Shown here piece by piece: positions 35,441 through 43,934 of a stretch of DNA of 64,000 bases. The DNA lies in the NCBI GenBank assembly GCA_004557905.1, contig SFFH01000009.1:1-64000 (forward strand), given 5' to 3'. The position numbers and the translations under genes were made by a program. The notes beneath the pieces were generated by a model that made no database searches, was not told where the DNA came from, and was given only the letters and a program-made list of their open reading frames with translations. Source of the DNA: Clostridiales bacterium. Lineage in GTDB: Bacteria; Bacillota; Clostridia; Christensenellales; Aristaeellaceae. The stretch's first letter is position 1, and each line of letters starts with the position of its first letter.

Positions 35441-36802
35441 ATGAGTTTCCGCAAGGATTTCATCTGGGGCGCGGCCACCGCGTCCTATCAGATCGAGGGC
35501 GCAGCCTTCGAGGACGGCAAGGGCCCGTCCGTCTGGGACCGCTTCTCCCACGAGCCGGGCAAGGTGCTCGAGGGGCACACCGGCGACGTCGCCTGCGACC
35601 ACTATCACCGCTTCAAGGAAGATGTGCGGCTGATGAAGGAGATGGGCGTCAAAAACTACCGCTTCTCCCTCTCCTGGCCGCGCCTGCTTCCTCAGGGCGT
35701 AGGTGAGGTGAACGAGCAGGGCGTCGCGTTTTACAATGCGCTCATTGACGAGCTGCTTGCCGCCGGCATCCGCCCGATCGTCACGCTCTTCCACTGGGAC
35801 TACCCCGCCGCCCTGCAGGCCAGGGGTGCATGGGAGAATCCGGAGAGCCCGGCCTGGTTCCTCGAGTACGCAACGCTGTGCGCCAGGCGTTTCGGCGACC
35901 GCGTGAAGGACTTCATCACCTTCAACGAGCCGCAGTGCTTCATCGGCCTGGGCTACTGCACGGGCGTGCATGCGCCGGGCTATGTGCTCCCGCCGTCCGC
36001 GACGATCCCGATGAGTCACCATGTTCTGCTGGCGCACGGCCTGACGGTCCGGATGCTGCGTGAAACCGTCCCCGGCGTGCGCGTGGGCTATGCGCCCTGC
36101 GGCGATCCGCGCATTCCGGCCAGCGACCGCGCCGAGGACATCGAGGCCGCGCGCAAGGCGTACTTCTCCGTCCCGGGCAGCGCGAAGGACTGGCCGTTCT
36201 CTGTCTCCTGGTGGAGCGATCCGGCGATTCTGGGCCGCTATCCGGAGGACGGCCTTGAGCACTTCGGCCAGTACCTGCCCGCCGGCTGGGAGAAGGACCT
36301 TAAAACGATCTGCCAGCCTCTGGACTTCTACTGCCAGAACATCTACACCGGCCGCCTGGTCAGGGCCGCGGACAACGCCCAGGGCTGGGAGGAGCTCCTT
36401 CAGCCTGTGGGCCATCCGAAGACGGCGATCCAGTGGGCGGTCACGCCGGACGCGCTCTACTGGGGCCCGAAGTTCCTCTACGAGCGCTACAAGCTGCCGT
36501 TCATGATCACCGAGAACGGCATGTCCAGCCACGACGTGGTTTCCCTGGACGGCCAGGTGCACGACCCGCAGCGCCAGGACTACATGCACCGCTATCTGCT
36601 CGCCTACAAGCGCGCGGCGGAGGACGGCGTGGACGCCATCGGCTACCTCGCCTGGTCGCTGATGGACAACTATGAATGGGCCAACGGCTACACCGACCGC
36701 TTCGGTCTGGTCTACGTCGATTACGGCACGCAGGAGCGCATCGTCAAGGACAGCTTCCATTGGTACAAGACCGTCATGGAAAGCAACGGTGAGAATCTGT
36801 AA
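35441..36802 (+). CDS. Glycoside hydrolase family 1 beta-glucosidase
   Basis: 453 aa, normal for GH1. The N-terminal signature FIWGAATASYQIEGA is present, the acid/base Glu163 lies in TFNEPQ, and the nucleophile Glu lies in MITENG near residue 350. There is no phosphate-binding signature obvious enough to call a 6-phospho-beta-glucosidase, and no signal peptide, so it acts on imported cellobiose-like sugars in the cytoplasm. Monocistronic with a leader that contains repeat C1 and an AGCCGG/CCGGCT hairpin shortly before the ribosome site. Confidence 0.95.
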   Translation: MSFRKDFIWGAATASYQIEGAAFEDGKGPSVWDRFSHEPGKVLEGHTGDVACDHYHRFKEDVRLMKEMGVKNYRFSLSWPRLLPQGVGEVNEQGVAFYNALIDELLAAGIRPIVTLFHWDYPAALQARGAWENPESPAWFLEYATLCARRFGDRVKDFITFNEPQCFIGLGYCTGVHAPGYVLPPSATIPMSHHVLLAHGLTVRMLRETVPGVRVGYAPCGDPRIPASDRAEDIEAARKAYFSVPGSAKDWPFSVSWWSDPAILGRYPEDGLEHFGQYLPAGWEKDLKTICQPLDFYCQNIYTGRLVRAADNAQGWEELLQPVGHPKTAIQWAVTPDALYWGPKFLYERYKLPFMITENGMSSHDVVSLDGQVHDPQRQDYMHRYLLAYKRAAEDGVDAIGYLAWSLMDNYEWANGYTDRFGLVYVDYGTQERIVKDSFHWYKTVMESNGENL

Positions 36803-36830
36803 ACTTCTTCTCGCCTCAATCGCTTCAATC

Positions 36831-36903
36831 CGCGCGAAGCGAAGAAGGGGTCTGGGGCCTGGTCCCCAGGCGGGGTCTTAGGGCGGCAGCCCTAACGTTC
36901 CCC
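36831..36903 (+). repeat. Dispersed intergenic repeat family B, copy 1
   Basis: About 70 bp: GCGAAGCGAAGAAGGGG, then hairpin TGGGGCC-TGGTCCCCA, then hairpin AGGGCGGCAGCCCT, ending AACGTTCC. It lies 28 bp after the GH1 stop in the gene's orientation. Other copies are at 43836-43904, 54452-54523, 56944-57007 and 62403-62470. Confidence 0.82.
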
Positions 36904-36988
36904 CGTATGCGCAGCACCCAAGCAAGAACCGCAGCGGAGCCGCAGGCGACAATTGCGGTTCCGCGAGCTCTGCTTCAAACTGAACGAA

Positions 36989-37021
36989 GGGCTTCCCGAA
37001 AGACCGGGAAGCTCTTTTTTT
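36989..37021 (+). terminator. Terminator between the GH1 gene and the convergent secreted-protein gene
   Basis: Ten-bp stem GGGCTTCCCG / CGGGAAGCTC (one G-U) followed by a T7 run. Confidence 0.88.
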
Positions 37022-37034
37022 GGATTTCATGGAC

Positions 37035-38399
37035 TCATCCGTTCACCGGCTCCTCCTGCGGCAGCTCATCCACGAGCGTGCAGCGATCCAGCGCCAGGCC
37101 ATGCACCTGGCCGTCATCAAGGCCGATGTACACCGTCAGCCAGAGCCCATCCTCCACCTGCGCGCAGGCCGTCCGGCACATGCCCCAGTTGGTGGCAGAT
37201 TCCTCGTTCTGCAGGTGCCAGGTCAGGTTTTCCAGACCGACAATCCGCTCCGCCTCCTCGATGGCGGCAAGCACGGTCTCATGGGAAATGCTCGTCTCCG
37301 GCTCGCTCTGCTCCAGCTCCCATTCCCGGTTGTCCATCGTGCTCGCGCTGATCAGCTCACCGGTCTCCCGGTCAAACGTCGTGCCCGCAAAGGCCTCGAT
37401 GCCCGCCGCATTGCGGTAGGAAAAGAACGTGCCCACACTATCCCGCGCGTCGCCCGACCAGGCTCTGCTGCCGTTGGCATCAACGAGCATGGGCACATAG
37501 CCGCCGTCGTAGCTGATGCTTTCCAGCTTCATGGACAGCGGGCAGTCCAGACGGGTATACAGGATGTCGCGCGATTCCTTTTCCAGCGCGGTCAGGTCAA
37601 GCTCTCCCGTCATGTCATGCACGCCGCTTGCCACCAGCATCGCGCACAGCTCCTCATCCGAGATCGCGCGGTACGGGCGCAGCGTGAAGTCCTCCATGCC
37701 GCAGTAGTAGCGGCTGTCCAGCTTCGGCTGAATCGCCTGCGGCATGTTCAGCCGCGCCACATCCAGCAGCCCGCGCTCGATCAGATCCGCCAGCTGCTGA
37801 TAACGTTTGCGCTCCTCATCCGTCAGAAAGCGGCTGCATTCCAGTCCACCGCCGCGCGCGCAGTTGCGGTAGTTCAGCGCATCCGGATCAAACGTCATGC
37901 CCAGCCGGTCAAAGGCGTCGATGAGGGCAAGCAGCTGTTCGTCCGTCATGCAGGGGCCCGGCAGCAGCACAAACGCCTGCTCGCCGCCGTAGTTTTCGGC
38001 ATCGATCGTGTACACGCCGACAACCACATCCTCCATCTTGTCAAGGACGCTCTCGCCGGTGTAGGCGATCTCGCCCGCCTGCACCTTGGCAAGCAGCGCT
38101 TTGGCGCGGGCCGCCTCGCCGGCCGTCAGCCGCGGACGCTGCTCCACATCGTAGTAGCAGCCGTCTTCGTCGCGTTCGCACTCCACCCAGGCCTGCGCGT
38201 TCTCCCATGACGGATTCCAGTCGCCGTAGCCGGCGTACATGGTCTCGTCCGGCAAATAGGAGACCTGCTCCTTCGCCGGGCTCATCCCGTCCAGCGTCAC
38301 CATCGGCGCATCCTCCACCGTTCCCTCCGTCACGCCCAGCGCGCAGGCGGGCAGCAGCAGACAGAGTCCCAGCACCATCCATCGGGTCATCTTTTTCAT
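37035..38399 (-). CDS. Secreted or lipid-anchored protein of unknown function linked to a two-component system
   Basis: 454 aa. The N-terminus MKKMTRWMVLGLCLLLPACALG is an export signal and could be a lipobox (LPAC) or a standard signal peptide. The mature part is acidic, rich in Asp/Glu and aromatic residues, with repeated DEELxAxL-type segments (MTDEQLLALIDAFDRLG and ISDEELCAMLVASG). No family was recognised. It follows the histidine kinase by 89 bp in the same direction, so it may be sensed or controlled by that system. ATG 38399 was chosen because AAGGAG lies about 9 nt upstream. Confidence 0.7.
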   Translation of the reverse strand: MKKMTRWMVLGLCLLLPACALGVTEGTVEDAPMVTLDGMSPAKEQVSYLPDETMYAGYGDWNPSWENAQAWVECERDEDGCYYDVEQRPRLTAGEAARAKALLAKVQAGEIAYTGESVLDKMEDVVVGVYTIDAENYGGEQAFVLLPGPCMTDEQLLALIDAFDRLGMTFDPDALNYRNCARGGGLECSRFLTDEERKRYQQLADLIERGLLDVARLNMPQAIQPKLDSRYYCGMEDFTLRPYRAISDEELCAMLVASGVHDMTGELDLTALEKESRDILYTRLDCPLSMKLESISYDGGYVPMLVDANGSRAWSGDARDSVGTFFSYRNAAGIEAFAGTTFDRETGELISASTMDNREWELEQSEPETSISHETVLAAIEEAERIVGLENLTWHLQNEESATNWGMCRTACAQVEDGLWLTVYIGLDDGQVHGLALDRCTLVDELPQEEPVNG

Positions 38400-38488
38400 A
38401 GGGTCCACTCCTTTTATCAAATCTTTTCGGGAACGGGCACGTCCCGCTCTCTGGTCCCTATTGTACCGGCAATCTCATTTCAAAGTCC

Positions 38489-39667
38489 TCATGAAGTTGT
38501 ATCAAACCTGTAACATACGGTCGTGCCTTGCCCCGGTGCGGAGGTGATTTCGAGTGTCCCGCCGTGAAGCTCCGCAATCCGCCGGCACAGCGTCAGCCCC
38601 AGTCCTGCGCCGCCGGCCGCGCGCGTGCGCGACTTGTCCGCCTTGTAAAACGGCTCGAACGCGCGCGCGAGCTGCTCCTTCGTCATGCCGCAGCCGTGAT
38701 CGGTCACGGTGAAGCCGTCCGGGCGCAGCGTCACCCGCACGGGCACGTCGCCGCCGGCGCGCTGCGCATTGACCACCAGGTTGCGCAGCAGCTGGATGGT
38801 CAGCTCACGCTCGCCCAGGAACACCGCGTCCTCGCCGGAAAGCTCCACGCCCTCAAATACGGAAAGCGCCTCGCGCGCCATCTCCATGGAGGAAAAGCGC
38901 GTGAATTCCGGCGCGTCGTGCTCAAGCCGCGTGAGCTGCAGAAGCCGTGCGTCCATATCGGAGAGCCGCTGTGCCTCCCGCGCCATGGAGGCCAGCAGCG
39001 ATGCGCGCTGCTCTTTGGGCAGGCTGGCGCACTCGAGCAGACGTACACCGCCCAGAATTGCCGTCAGCGGCGTGCGCATCTCGTGCGCCAGCGCGTCGAT
39101 GAGCTCCTGCCGCTGCTGCGCCAGCAGCCGGTACGGCCTGGCAAGCCAGCCGGACACCACCACGGACAGCACGGCGCTCAGCAGCACGCCTGTCAGGCTG
39201 AGCATGCCTGCCCAGAGTGCCAGCTCCCGCCGCAGCGCATACACCCGCGAGACGTCCGAGCTCAGCAGCAGCGTCAGGTCACCCGTCAGCCGGTGGGCAA
39301 TGTACAACGTCCGGGTCGTTCGGCTGAGCAGCGTGGCACGGCCCGTCGTCTGCAACAGCTGCTCCAGGCCATCGTCATACGCCACCTGCGCACCAGCCAT
39401 CACGCTGCCGCGATAGACCAGCGCCACCCGCAGAGATTCCGATCCATAGCGCCGCTGTGCGCCAAAGGCCACGGCATAGAGTGTATCCATGCCTCCGTCC
39501 CCGATTTCCATCGCCACCGCGCGGGCAATAGCCGTCTCCTCGGACAGCGCGCGCTCGCGCTCCCGCGCCATCGTCAGGTCAAAGCAGCGCGACACGATCA
39601 TGAACGCGCCCAGCGGAAACAGCAGCAGCGCCAGCGCGGTCATCGCCGCGGCAATCCTCGTTCTCAT
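38489..39667 (-). CDS. Two-component sensor histidine kinase
   Basis: 392 aa. Two membrane helices (about 5-28 and 150-172) flank an extracytoplasmic domain of about 120 residues. A HisKA segment follows with phosphoacceptor motif ALAHEMRTPLTA near residue 195, then the HATPase domain with N box LLRNLVVNAQRAG, G1 DHGCGM, F box FEPFYKAD and G2 GGAGLGLTL. The start overlaps the response regulator stop by 4 bp (ATGA), so the pair is coupled. The extracytoplasmic domain gives no ligand hint. Confidence 0.93.
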   Translation of the reverse strand: MRTRIAAAMTALALLLFPLGAFMIVSRCFDLTMARERERALSEETAIARAVAMEIGDGGMDTLYAVAFGAQRRYGSESLRVALVYRGSVMAGAQVAYDDGLEQLLQTTGRATLLSRTTRTLYIAHRLTGDLTLLLSSDVSRVYALRRELALWAGMLSLTGVLLSAVLSVVVSGWLARPYRLLAQQRQELIDALAHEMRTPLTAILGGVRLLECASLPKEQRASLLASMAREAQRLSDMDARLLQLTRLEHDAPEFTRFSSMEMAREALSVFEGVELSGEDAVFLGERELTIQLLRNLVVNAQRAGGDVPVRVTLRPDGFTVTDHGCGMTKEQLARAFEPFYKADKSRTRAAGGAGLGLTLCRRIAELHGGTLEITSAPGQGTTVCYRFDTTS

Positions 39668-40332
39668 CCGTTTTCCCCCTTGCTGCCGCAGAACCGGTAG
39701 CCGTATTTGTACACCGTCTCGATGTATTCCGCGCCGATCTTGCTGCGCAGGCGCTGCACATGCACGTCCACCGTGCGCGTCTCGCCCGCGTAGTCATAGC
39801 CCCACACGCCGCCCAGCAGCTCCTCGCGGCTCATGGCCACGTTGCGGCGCCGGGCGAGCATCGCCAGCAGGTCAAATTCCAGCGTCGTCAGCGGCACGTC
39901 CTCGCCGTGCAGCTGCACGCGCCGCGCGGCAAAGTCGATCATCAACTCCCCGCTCTTAAGCGTCTGCTCCTCACGCCGGGTGCGCCGCAGGATGTTCTCC
40001 ACGCGCGCCAGCAGCTCCGCCGGCTCAAACGGCTTGAGGATGTAGTCCTGCGCGCCCATCGTCAGGCCCCGCACGCGGTCCGGCACGCCGGTCTTCGCCG
40101 TCACGAACAGCACCGGCACATCCATCTCAATCAGCGTCTTTCCCAGCGAAAAGCCGTCCTCGCCCGGCAGCATCACGTCCAGCAGCGCCAGGTCCGGCAC
40201 TTTTTTTGCGATCATCACGCGCGCCGCCGCGGCGTCCTCCGCCTCGCGCACAGCATGCCCGACCAGCGTCAGGTGCATGGTCAGAATCTGGCGGATCGCC
40301 GCCTCATCCTCCACAATCAGAATATCGGCCAA
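39664..40332 (-). CDS. OmpR/PhoB family response regulator
   Basis: 222 aa. The receiver domain (1-120) has acidic pocket residues in VEDE, phosphoacceptor Asp52 in LLDVMLPG, the conserved Thr in LFVTAKTG, and Lys in ILKPFEP. The C-terminal winged-helix effector includes LTTLEFDLLAMLARRRN and TVDVHVQRLRSKIG. It is the first gene of an RR-HK-secreted protein operon. An extended -10 promoter (TGGTATACT) lies 24 bp upstream. Confidence 0.95.
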   Translation of the reverse strand: MADILIVEDEAAIRQILTMHLTLVGHAVREAEDAAAARVMIAKKVPDLALLDVMLPGEDGFSLGKTLIEMDVPVLFVTAKTGVPDRVRGLTMGAQDYILKPFEPAELLARVENILRRTRREEQTLKSGELMIDFAARRVQLHGEDVPLTTLEFDLLAMLARRRNVAMSREELLGGVWGYDYAGETRTVDVHVQRLRSKIGAEYIETVYKYGYRFCGSKGENG

Positions 40333-40356
40333 ACCTATCCCCTCCCATTCCCAATC

Positions 40357-40365
40357 AGTATACCA
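40357..40365 (-). promoter_or_regulatory. Extended -10 promoter of the two-component operon
   Basis: TGGTATACT on the minus strand. No -35 match at normal spacing. Confidence 0.5.
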
Positions 40366-40393
40366 TATCGGGCCCGTATTCCCTGTAACAAAG

Positions 40394-40422
40394 TTGTAAA
40401 AACGCGTCGGTTATGGTATACT
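40394..40422 (+). promoter_or_regulatory. Promoter of the ABC importer / metA operon
   Basis: TTGTAA (40394-40399) and TATACT (40417-40422) with a 17-bp spacer, 35 bp before the start codon. Confidence 0.75.
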
Positions 40423-40456
40423 GTCACCACTGTCGAAAAAAGGAGGTTTCCTTAAT

Positions 40457-41416
40457 ATGATGAAAAAACTACTGCTTTCCGCCATCGCGCTGATGATGGT
40501 GCTCGCTCTGGCCTGCGGCGCTGCCGCCGATGACAAGGTGAACGTATACGCCCTCAAGGGCCCGACCGGCATCGGCATGGTCGGCGTGATGGAGGACCAC
40601 GCGGAGGAATACGCATTCACCCTTGCCGGCGCGCCCGACGAGATCGTCGCCGCCATCGCCAGCGGCAGCGCGGATATCGCCGCCTGTCCGACCAACCTCG
40701 CCGCCGTGCTCTACAAGAAGACCAGCGGCAATGTGCAGCTGCTGGCGCTCAACACGCTGGGCGTGCTGCACGTCGTTTCAAGCGACAACTCGATCACGTC
40801 CTTTGCCGACCTCGCGGGCCGCAAGGTGTACGCCACCGGCCAGGCGAGCGTGCCGGAATACGTCATCAACTACATCCTCGAGGCGAACGGCCTGACGGAC
40901 AAGGTGGAGATCGAGTACGTCGCCGAGCACAGCGAGCTGGCCACGCTGCTGGCCGCCGGCAAGGCCGAGATCGGCATTCTGCCCGAGCCGCACGTCACCT
41001 CCGCGCTGATGCAGAATGACAGCCTGAAGGCCGTCATCGACGTGACCGCCGCCTTCAAGGAGGCCGCCGCCAAGGCCGGCAATCCTGACATGGAGCTCTC
41101 CATGGGCTGCGTGATCGTCCGCCGCGATTTTGCCGAGGCAAACCCGGAGAAGGTCGCCGCGTTCCTTGACGCGTACGGTGCTTCCGTCGCGATGGTGAAC
41201 AGCGACGCAGACGCCGCCAGCCAGCTGGTGGAAAAGCACGGCGTGATGCCCAAGGCCGCCGTGGCCAAGCGCGCGATTCCGAACTGCCACATCGTGTTCG
41301 TCGAGGGCGAGGCCGTGCGCACGCAGATCGAGCCGCTCTACGAGGTGCTGCTGGCCGCCAATCCCGCGTCTATCGGCGGCGCGCTGCCGGACGACGGATT
41401 CTACTATGTCCGCTAA
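40457..41416 (+). CDS. ABC transporter substrate-binding protein (NMT1/TauA/SsuA-like)
   Basis: 319 aa exported binding protein with signal sequence KKLLLSAIALMMVLALACGA (cleavage near residue 26; the lipobox is imperfect). The mature protein has the periplasmic-binding fold II pattern of the sulfonate/nitrate/thiamine-precursor class: GSADIAACPTNLAAVLY, a SFADLAGRKVYATG loop and AGKAEIGILPEPHVTSAL. GGAGG precedes ATG 40457. It is the first gene of SBP-permease-ATPase-metA, suggesting a sulfur or methionine-related ligand; that is inference from context. Confidence 0.88.
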   Translation: MMKKLLLSAIALMMVLALACGAAADDKVNVYALKGPTGIGMVGVMEDHAEEYAFTLAGAPDEIVAAIASGSADIAACPTNLAAVLYKKTSGNVQLLALNTLGVLHVVSSDNSITSFADLAGRKVYATGQASVPEYVINYILEANGLTDKVEIEYVAEHSELATLLAAGKAEIGILPEPHVTSALMQNDSLKAVIDVTAAFKEAAAKAGNPDMELSMGCVIVRRDFAEANPEKVAAFLDAYGASVAMVNSDADAASQLVEKHGVMPKAAVAKRAIPNCHIVFVEGEAVRTQIEPLYEVLLAANPASIGGALPDDGFYYVR

Positions 41417-42176
41417 ATCCCTGAGCCCGCGCGCAAAAGTCCTGCTTTCGCGCGCGGGCGTTTTGCTCTTTTACCTCGCGCTGTGGGGCGTGCTCGCGCG
41501 CGTCGTGCATCAGCCGCTGCTGCTGCCCGCGCCGGGCGAGGTGCTCTCAAAGTTTCTCTCCCTGCTGCCCAGCGCGGCGTTTTATCAGTCGCTCGCAGCC
41601 ACGCTCCTGCGCACGCTGGCGGCGTATGCGCTGGGCATCGCCGCGGCCGTGCTGCTCGCTGTGCTCTGCGTGCGCTTTCGCGCGTGCGATCTGCTGCTCT
41701 CCCCGCTGCTCTCCGCCGTGCGCGCCACGCCGGTCACGTCGTTCATCGTACTGGCGCTCGTGTGGCTCTCCAGCCCGCGCGTGCCGGTGCTCACCGGCTT
41801 TCTGATGACGCTGCCGGTCGTGCATTCCGCGCTTGTGCAGGCCATCCGGGCCATCGACCCCAAGCTGCTGGAAATGGCGCGGATGTACCGTCTGGGCCGC
41901 CGCAGGACGCTCGCGCATGTGATCGTCCCATCGGTGCTCCCGGCGTTCGCGCAGAGCTGCCTGGCCGCCATCGGTCTTTGCTGGAAGGCCGTCGTCGCGG
42001 CGGAGGTCATCGGCGTGCCCAAGCGCGCCGTCGGCAGCCGGATCTACGAGGCGAAGATCTATCTGGAGACGGACAGCCTGCTCGCCTGGACGCTGACCAT
42101 CATCCTGCTCAGCGTGCTGCTGGAAGCGCTGCTGCGTCATCTTGCCGCGCGTTTTACGGAGGTGCGCCATGTGTGA
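41406..42176 (+). CDS. ABC transporter permease (SsuC/TauC-like)
   Basis: 256 aa with six membrane helices. The EAA-type coupling loop is visible as LLEMARMYRLGRRRTLAHVIVPS, preceded by RATPVTSFIVLALVW. These permeases import sulfonates, nitrate or pyrimidine precursors. The ATG overlaps the binding-protein stop by 11 bp, and the ATPase start overlaps its end by 8 bp, so the three proteins should be made together. Confidence 0.92.
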   Translation: MSAKSLSPRAKVLLSRAGVLLFYLALWGVLARVVHQPLLLPAPGEVLSKFLSLLPSAAFYQSLAATLLRTLAAYALGIAAAVLLAVLCVRFRACDLLLSPLLSAVRATPVTSFIVLALVWLSSPRVPVLTGFLMTLPVVHSALVQAIRAIDPKLLEMARMYRLGRRRTLAHVIVPSVLPAFAQSCLAAIGLCWKAVVAAEVIGVPKRAVGSRIYEAKIYLETDSLLAWTLTIILLSVLLEALLRHLAARFTEVRHV

Positions 42177-42729
42177 CATTCGTCTCCGGCACGTCGGCAT
42201 GGCTTTCGGCGAAAAGCGGATCTTTTCCGACCTCAGCCTCACCTTCTCCTCGCCCGGCCGGTACGCGATTCTCGGCCCGTCCGGACGGGGCAAAACGACG
42301 CTGCTGCGCCTGATTGCCGGGCTTGAGCGGCCGCAGAGCGGTGAGGTGCTCCTGCCCCGGGACGCGCGCATCGCCTTCTGCTTTCAGGAGGACCGGCTGC
42401 TGCCCTTCAAGACCGTCCGCGGGAACGTCTCGCTCGTCTGCGGCTCCGATGAGATCGCACAGACCTGGCTTGAGCGCGTCGGCCTGGGCAGCGAGGGCGA
42501 CAGCTATCCCGCGTCCCTCTCCGGCGGCATGAAGCGCCGCGCCGCGCTGGCCCGCGCGCTGGCCTTTGACGCGGACATCCTGCTGATGGACGAGCCCTTC
42601 CGCGCGCTGGACGAGGCCACGCATGCGCAGATGCGCGCGCTCGTGTGCGAGGCAGCGAAGGACAAGCTGCTCATCCTGGTCACACACGACGAGGCCGACG
42701 CGGACGGCATGACCGTCGTGCGCATCTGA
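42169..42729 (+). CDS. ABC transporter ATP-binding protein (short SsuB/TauB-like)
   Basis: 186 aa, about 60 residues shorter than usual SsuB/TauB. The key motifs are intact: Walker A GPSGRGKTT, Q loop FCFQEDRLLP, signature SLSGGMKRR, Walker B ILLMDEPF, D loop ALDE and H loop VTHDEADAD. The chain ends just after the switch His, so the C-terminal helical region is missing. GGAGG lies 6 nt before ATG 42169. It completes the importer upstream of metA. Confidence 0.92.
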   Translation: MCDIRLRHVGMAFGEKRIFSDLSLTFSSPGRYAILGPSGRGKTTLLRLIAGLERPQSGEVLLPRDARIAFCFQEDRLLPFKTVRGNVSLVCGSDEIAQTWLERVGLGSEGDSYPASLSGGMKRRAALARALAFDADILLMDEPFRALDEATHAQMRALVCEAAKDKLLILVTHDEADADGMTVVRI

Positions 42730-42754
42730 CACACATTCACAACGAGGTGATCCC

Positions 42755-43693
42755 ATGCCCATCAAGATTCCCGAGTCCCTGCCCGCGCGCGCGACGCTGG
42801 AGAGCGAGAACATCTTCACCATCACCGAGCACCGCGCCGTCACGCAGGACATCCGCCCGCTGCGCATCCTGCTGCTCAACCTCATGCCGACCAAGGTCGT
42901 CACCGAGACGCAGCTTGCGCGCCTGCTGGGCAATTCCCCGCTGCAGATCGAGCTGGAGCTCATCATGACCACCAGCCGCGAGAGCCGGAACACCTCCCGC
43001 GAGCACATGCTCTCCTTCTACAAGACGTTTGACGACGTGCGCAATCAGCACTTTGACGGCATGGTCATCACCGGTGCGCCGGTGGAACAGATGGAATTCG
43101 AGCAGGTGGACTACTGGGACGAGCTCTGCGCGATCATGGAATGGTCCAAGACGCATGTCACCAGCACGTTCCACATCTGCTGGGGCGCGCAGGCGGGGCT
43201 GTATTACCACTTCGGCATCCGGAAGATTCCGCTTGAAAAGAAGCTCTTCGGCGTGTTCGAGCACACGGTGGAGCGCCGCAGCTCCATGCTGCTGCGCGGC
43301 TTTGACGATACGTTCTTCGTCCCCCACTCCCGCCACACGACGATCAGCCGCGCCGACGTGGAGGCCGTGCCGCAGCTCAAGATCCTGGCCTCCTCCCCGG
43401 AGGCGGGCATCTACGCCATCGCCACGGACAAGGGCCGTCAGATTTTCATCACCGGCCACAGCGAATACGACGCGGAGACGCTGAAGCTCGAGTACGAGCG
43501 TGACAAGAAGGCCGGCCTGCCCATCGATGTACCCAAGAACTACTTCCCGGACGACGACGACACGAAGCCGCCGCGCGTCACCTGGCGCAGCCACGCCAAC
43601 CTCATCTATACGAACTGGCTCAACTACTACGTCTACCAGCGCACGCCGTACATCATCGACGACATTGCGCACGAGAAGTTCACGCTGGACTGA
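42755..43693 (+). CDS. metA: Homoserine O-acyltransferase MetA (predicted acetyl-CoA specific)
   Basis: 312 aa. The enzyme acylates homoserine in the first committed step of methionine synthesis. The catalytic Cys142 lies in HICWGAQAG, and His235 and Glu237 lie in GHSEYD. Residue 111 is Glu (TGAPVE); in this family Glu111 goes with acetyl-CoA and Gly111 with succinyl-CoA, so homoserine O-acetyltransferase activity is predicted. It starts 25 bp after the ABC ATPase gene in the same operon, a link that favours a methionine or sulfur role for the transporter. Confidence 0.96.
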   Translation: MPIKIPESLPARATLESENIFTITEHRAVTQDIRPLRILLLNLMPTKVVTETQLARLLGNSPLQIELELIMTTSRESRNTSREHMLSFYKTFDDVRNQHFDGMVITGAPVEQMEFEQVDYWDELCAIMEWSKTHVTSTFHICWGAQAGLYYHFGIRKIPLEKKLFGVFEHTVERRSSMLLRGFDDTFFVPHSRHTTISRADVEAVPQLKILASSPEAGIYAIATDKGRQIFITGHSEYDAETLKLEYERDKKAGLPIDVPKNYFPDDDDTKPPRVTWRSHANLIYTNWLNYYVYQRTPYIIDDIAHEKFTLD

Positions 43694-43696
43694 GCA

Positions 43697-43805
43697 AACA
43701 AAAGCGGGCTGTGCCCACTCCCACTTCCGAATTACTTTGTCGAACGGAGTCGCTCGGTGCTCGCCGCACGATACTTCGCGCAATTCCCTATAGTGCAAAA
43801 AACGG
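43697..43805 (-). repeat. Dispersed intergenic repeat family A, copy 3
   Basis: Same orientation and layout as the copies at 20751 and 51221: minus-strand start after a terminator T tract (TTTTTTGCAC), body with CGGCGAGCACCGAGCG, and terminal hairpin region before TTTTGTT. Lies between metA and psuK, which converge. Confidence 0.8.
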
Positions 43806-43830
43806 ACGAGTGATCGTCCGTTTTGTTTTT
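43797..43830. terminator. Bidirectional terminator between metA and psuK
   Basis: Eleven-bp stem AAAACGGACGA / TCGTCCGTTTT with a 4-nt loop, followed on the plus strand by TTTTGTTTTT and on the minus strand by TTTTTT. Confidence 0.85.
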
Positions 43831-43835
43831 GAGTA

Positions 43836-43904
43836 GAACGTTGGGCTGCCGCCCAAACCTGCCTGAGGGACATTGTCCCTCAGACTCCCTTCTTCGCTTC
43901 GCGC
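43836..43904 (-). repeat. Dispersed intergenic repeat family B, copy 2
   Basis: Minus-strand reading: GCGAAGCGAAGAAGGGAG, hairpin TGAGGGACAATGTCCCTCA, hairpin TTGGGCGGCAGCCCAA, then CGTTC. It lies 31 bp after the psuK stop in that gene's direction. Confidence 0.82.
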
Positions 43905-43934
43905 ATAGAAAAGCATTTCGCATGCACGACGGTA

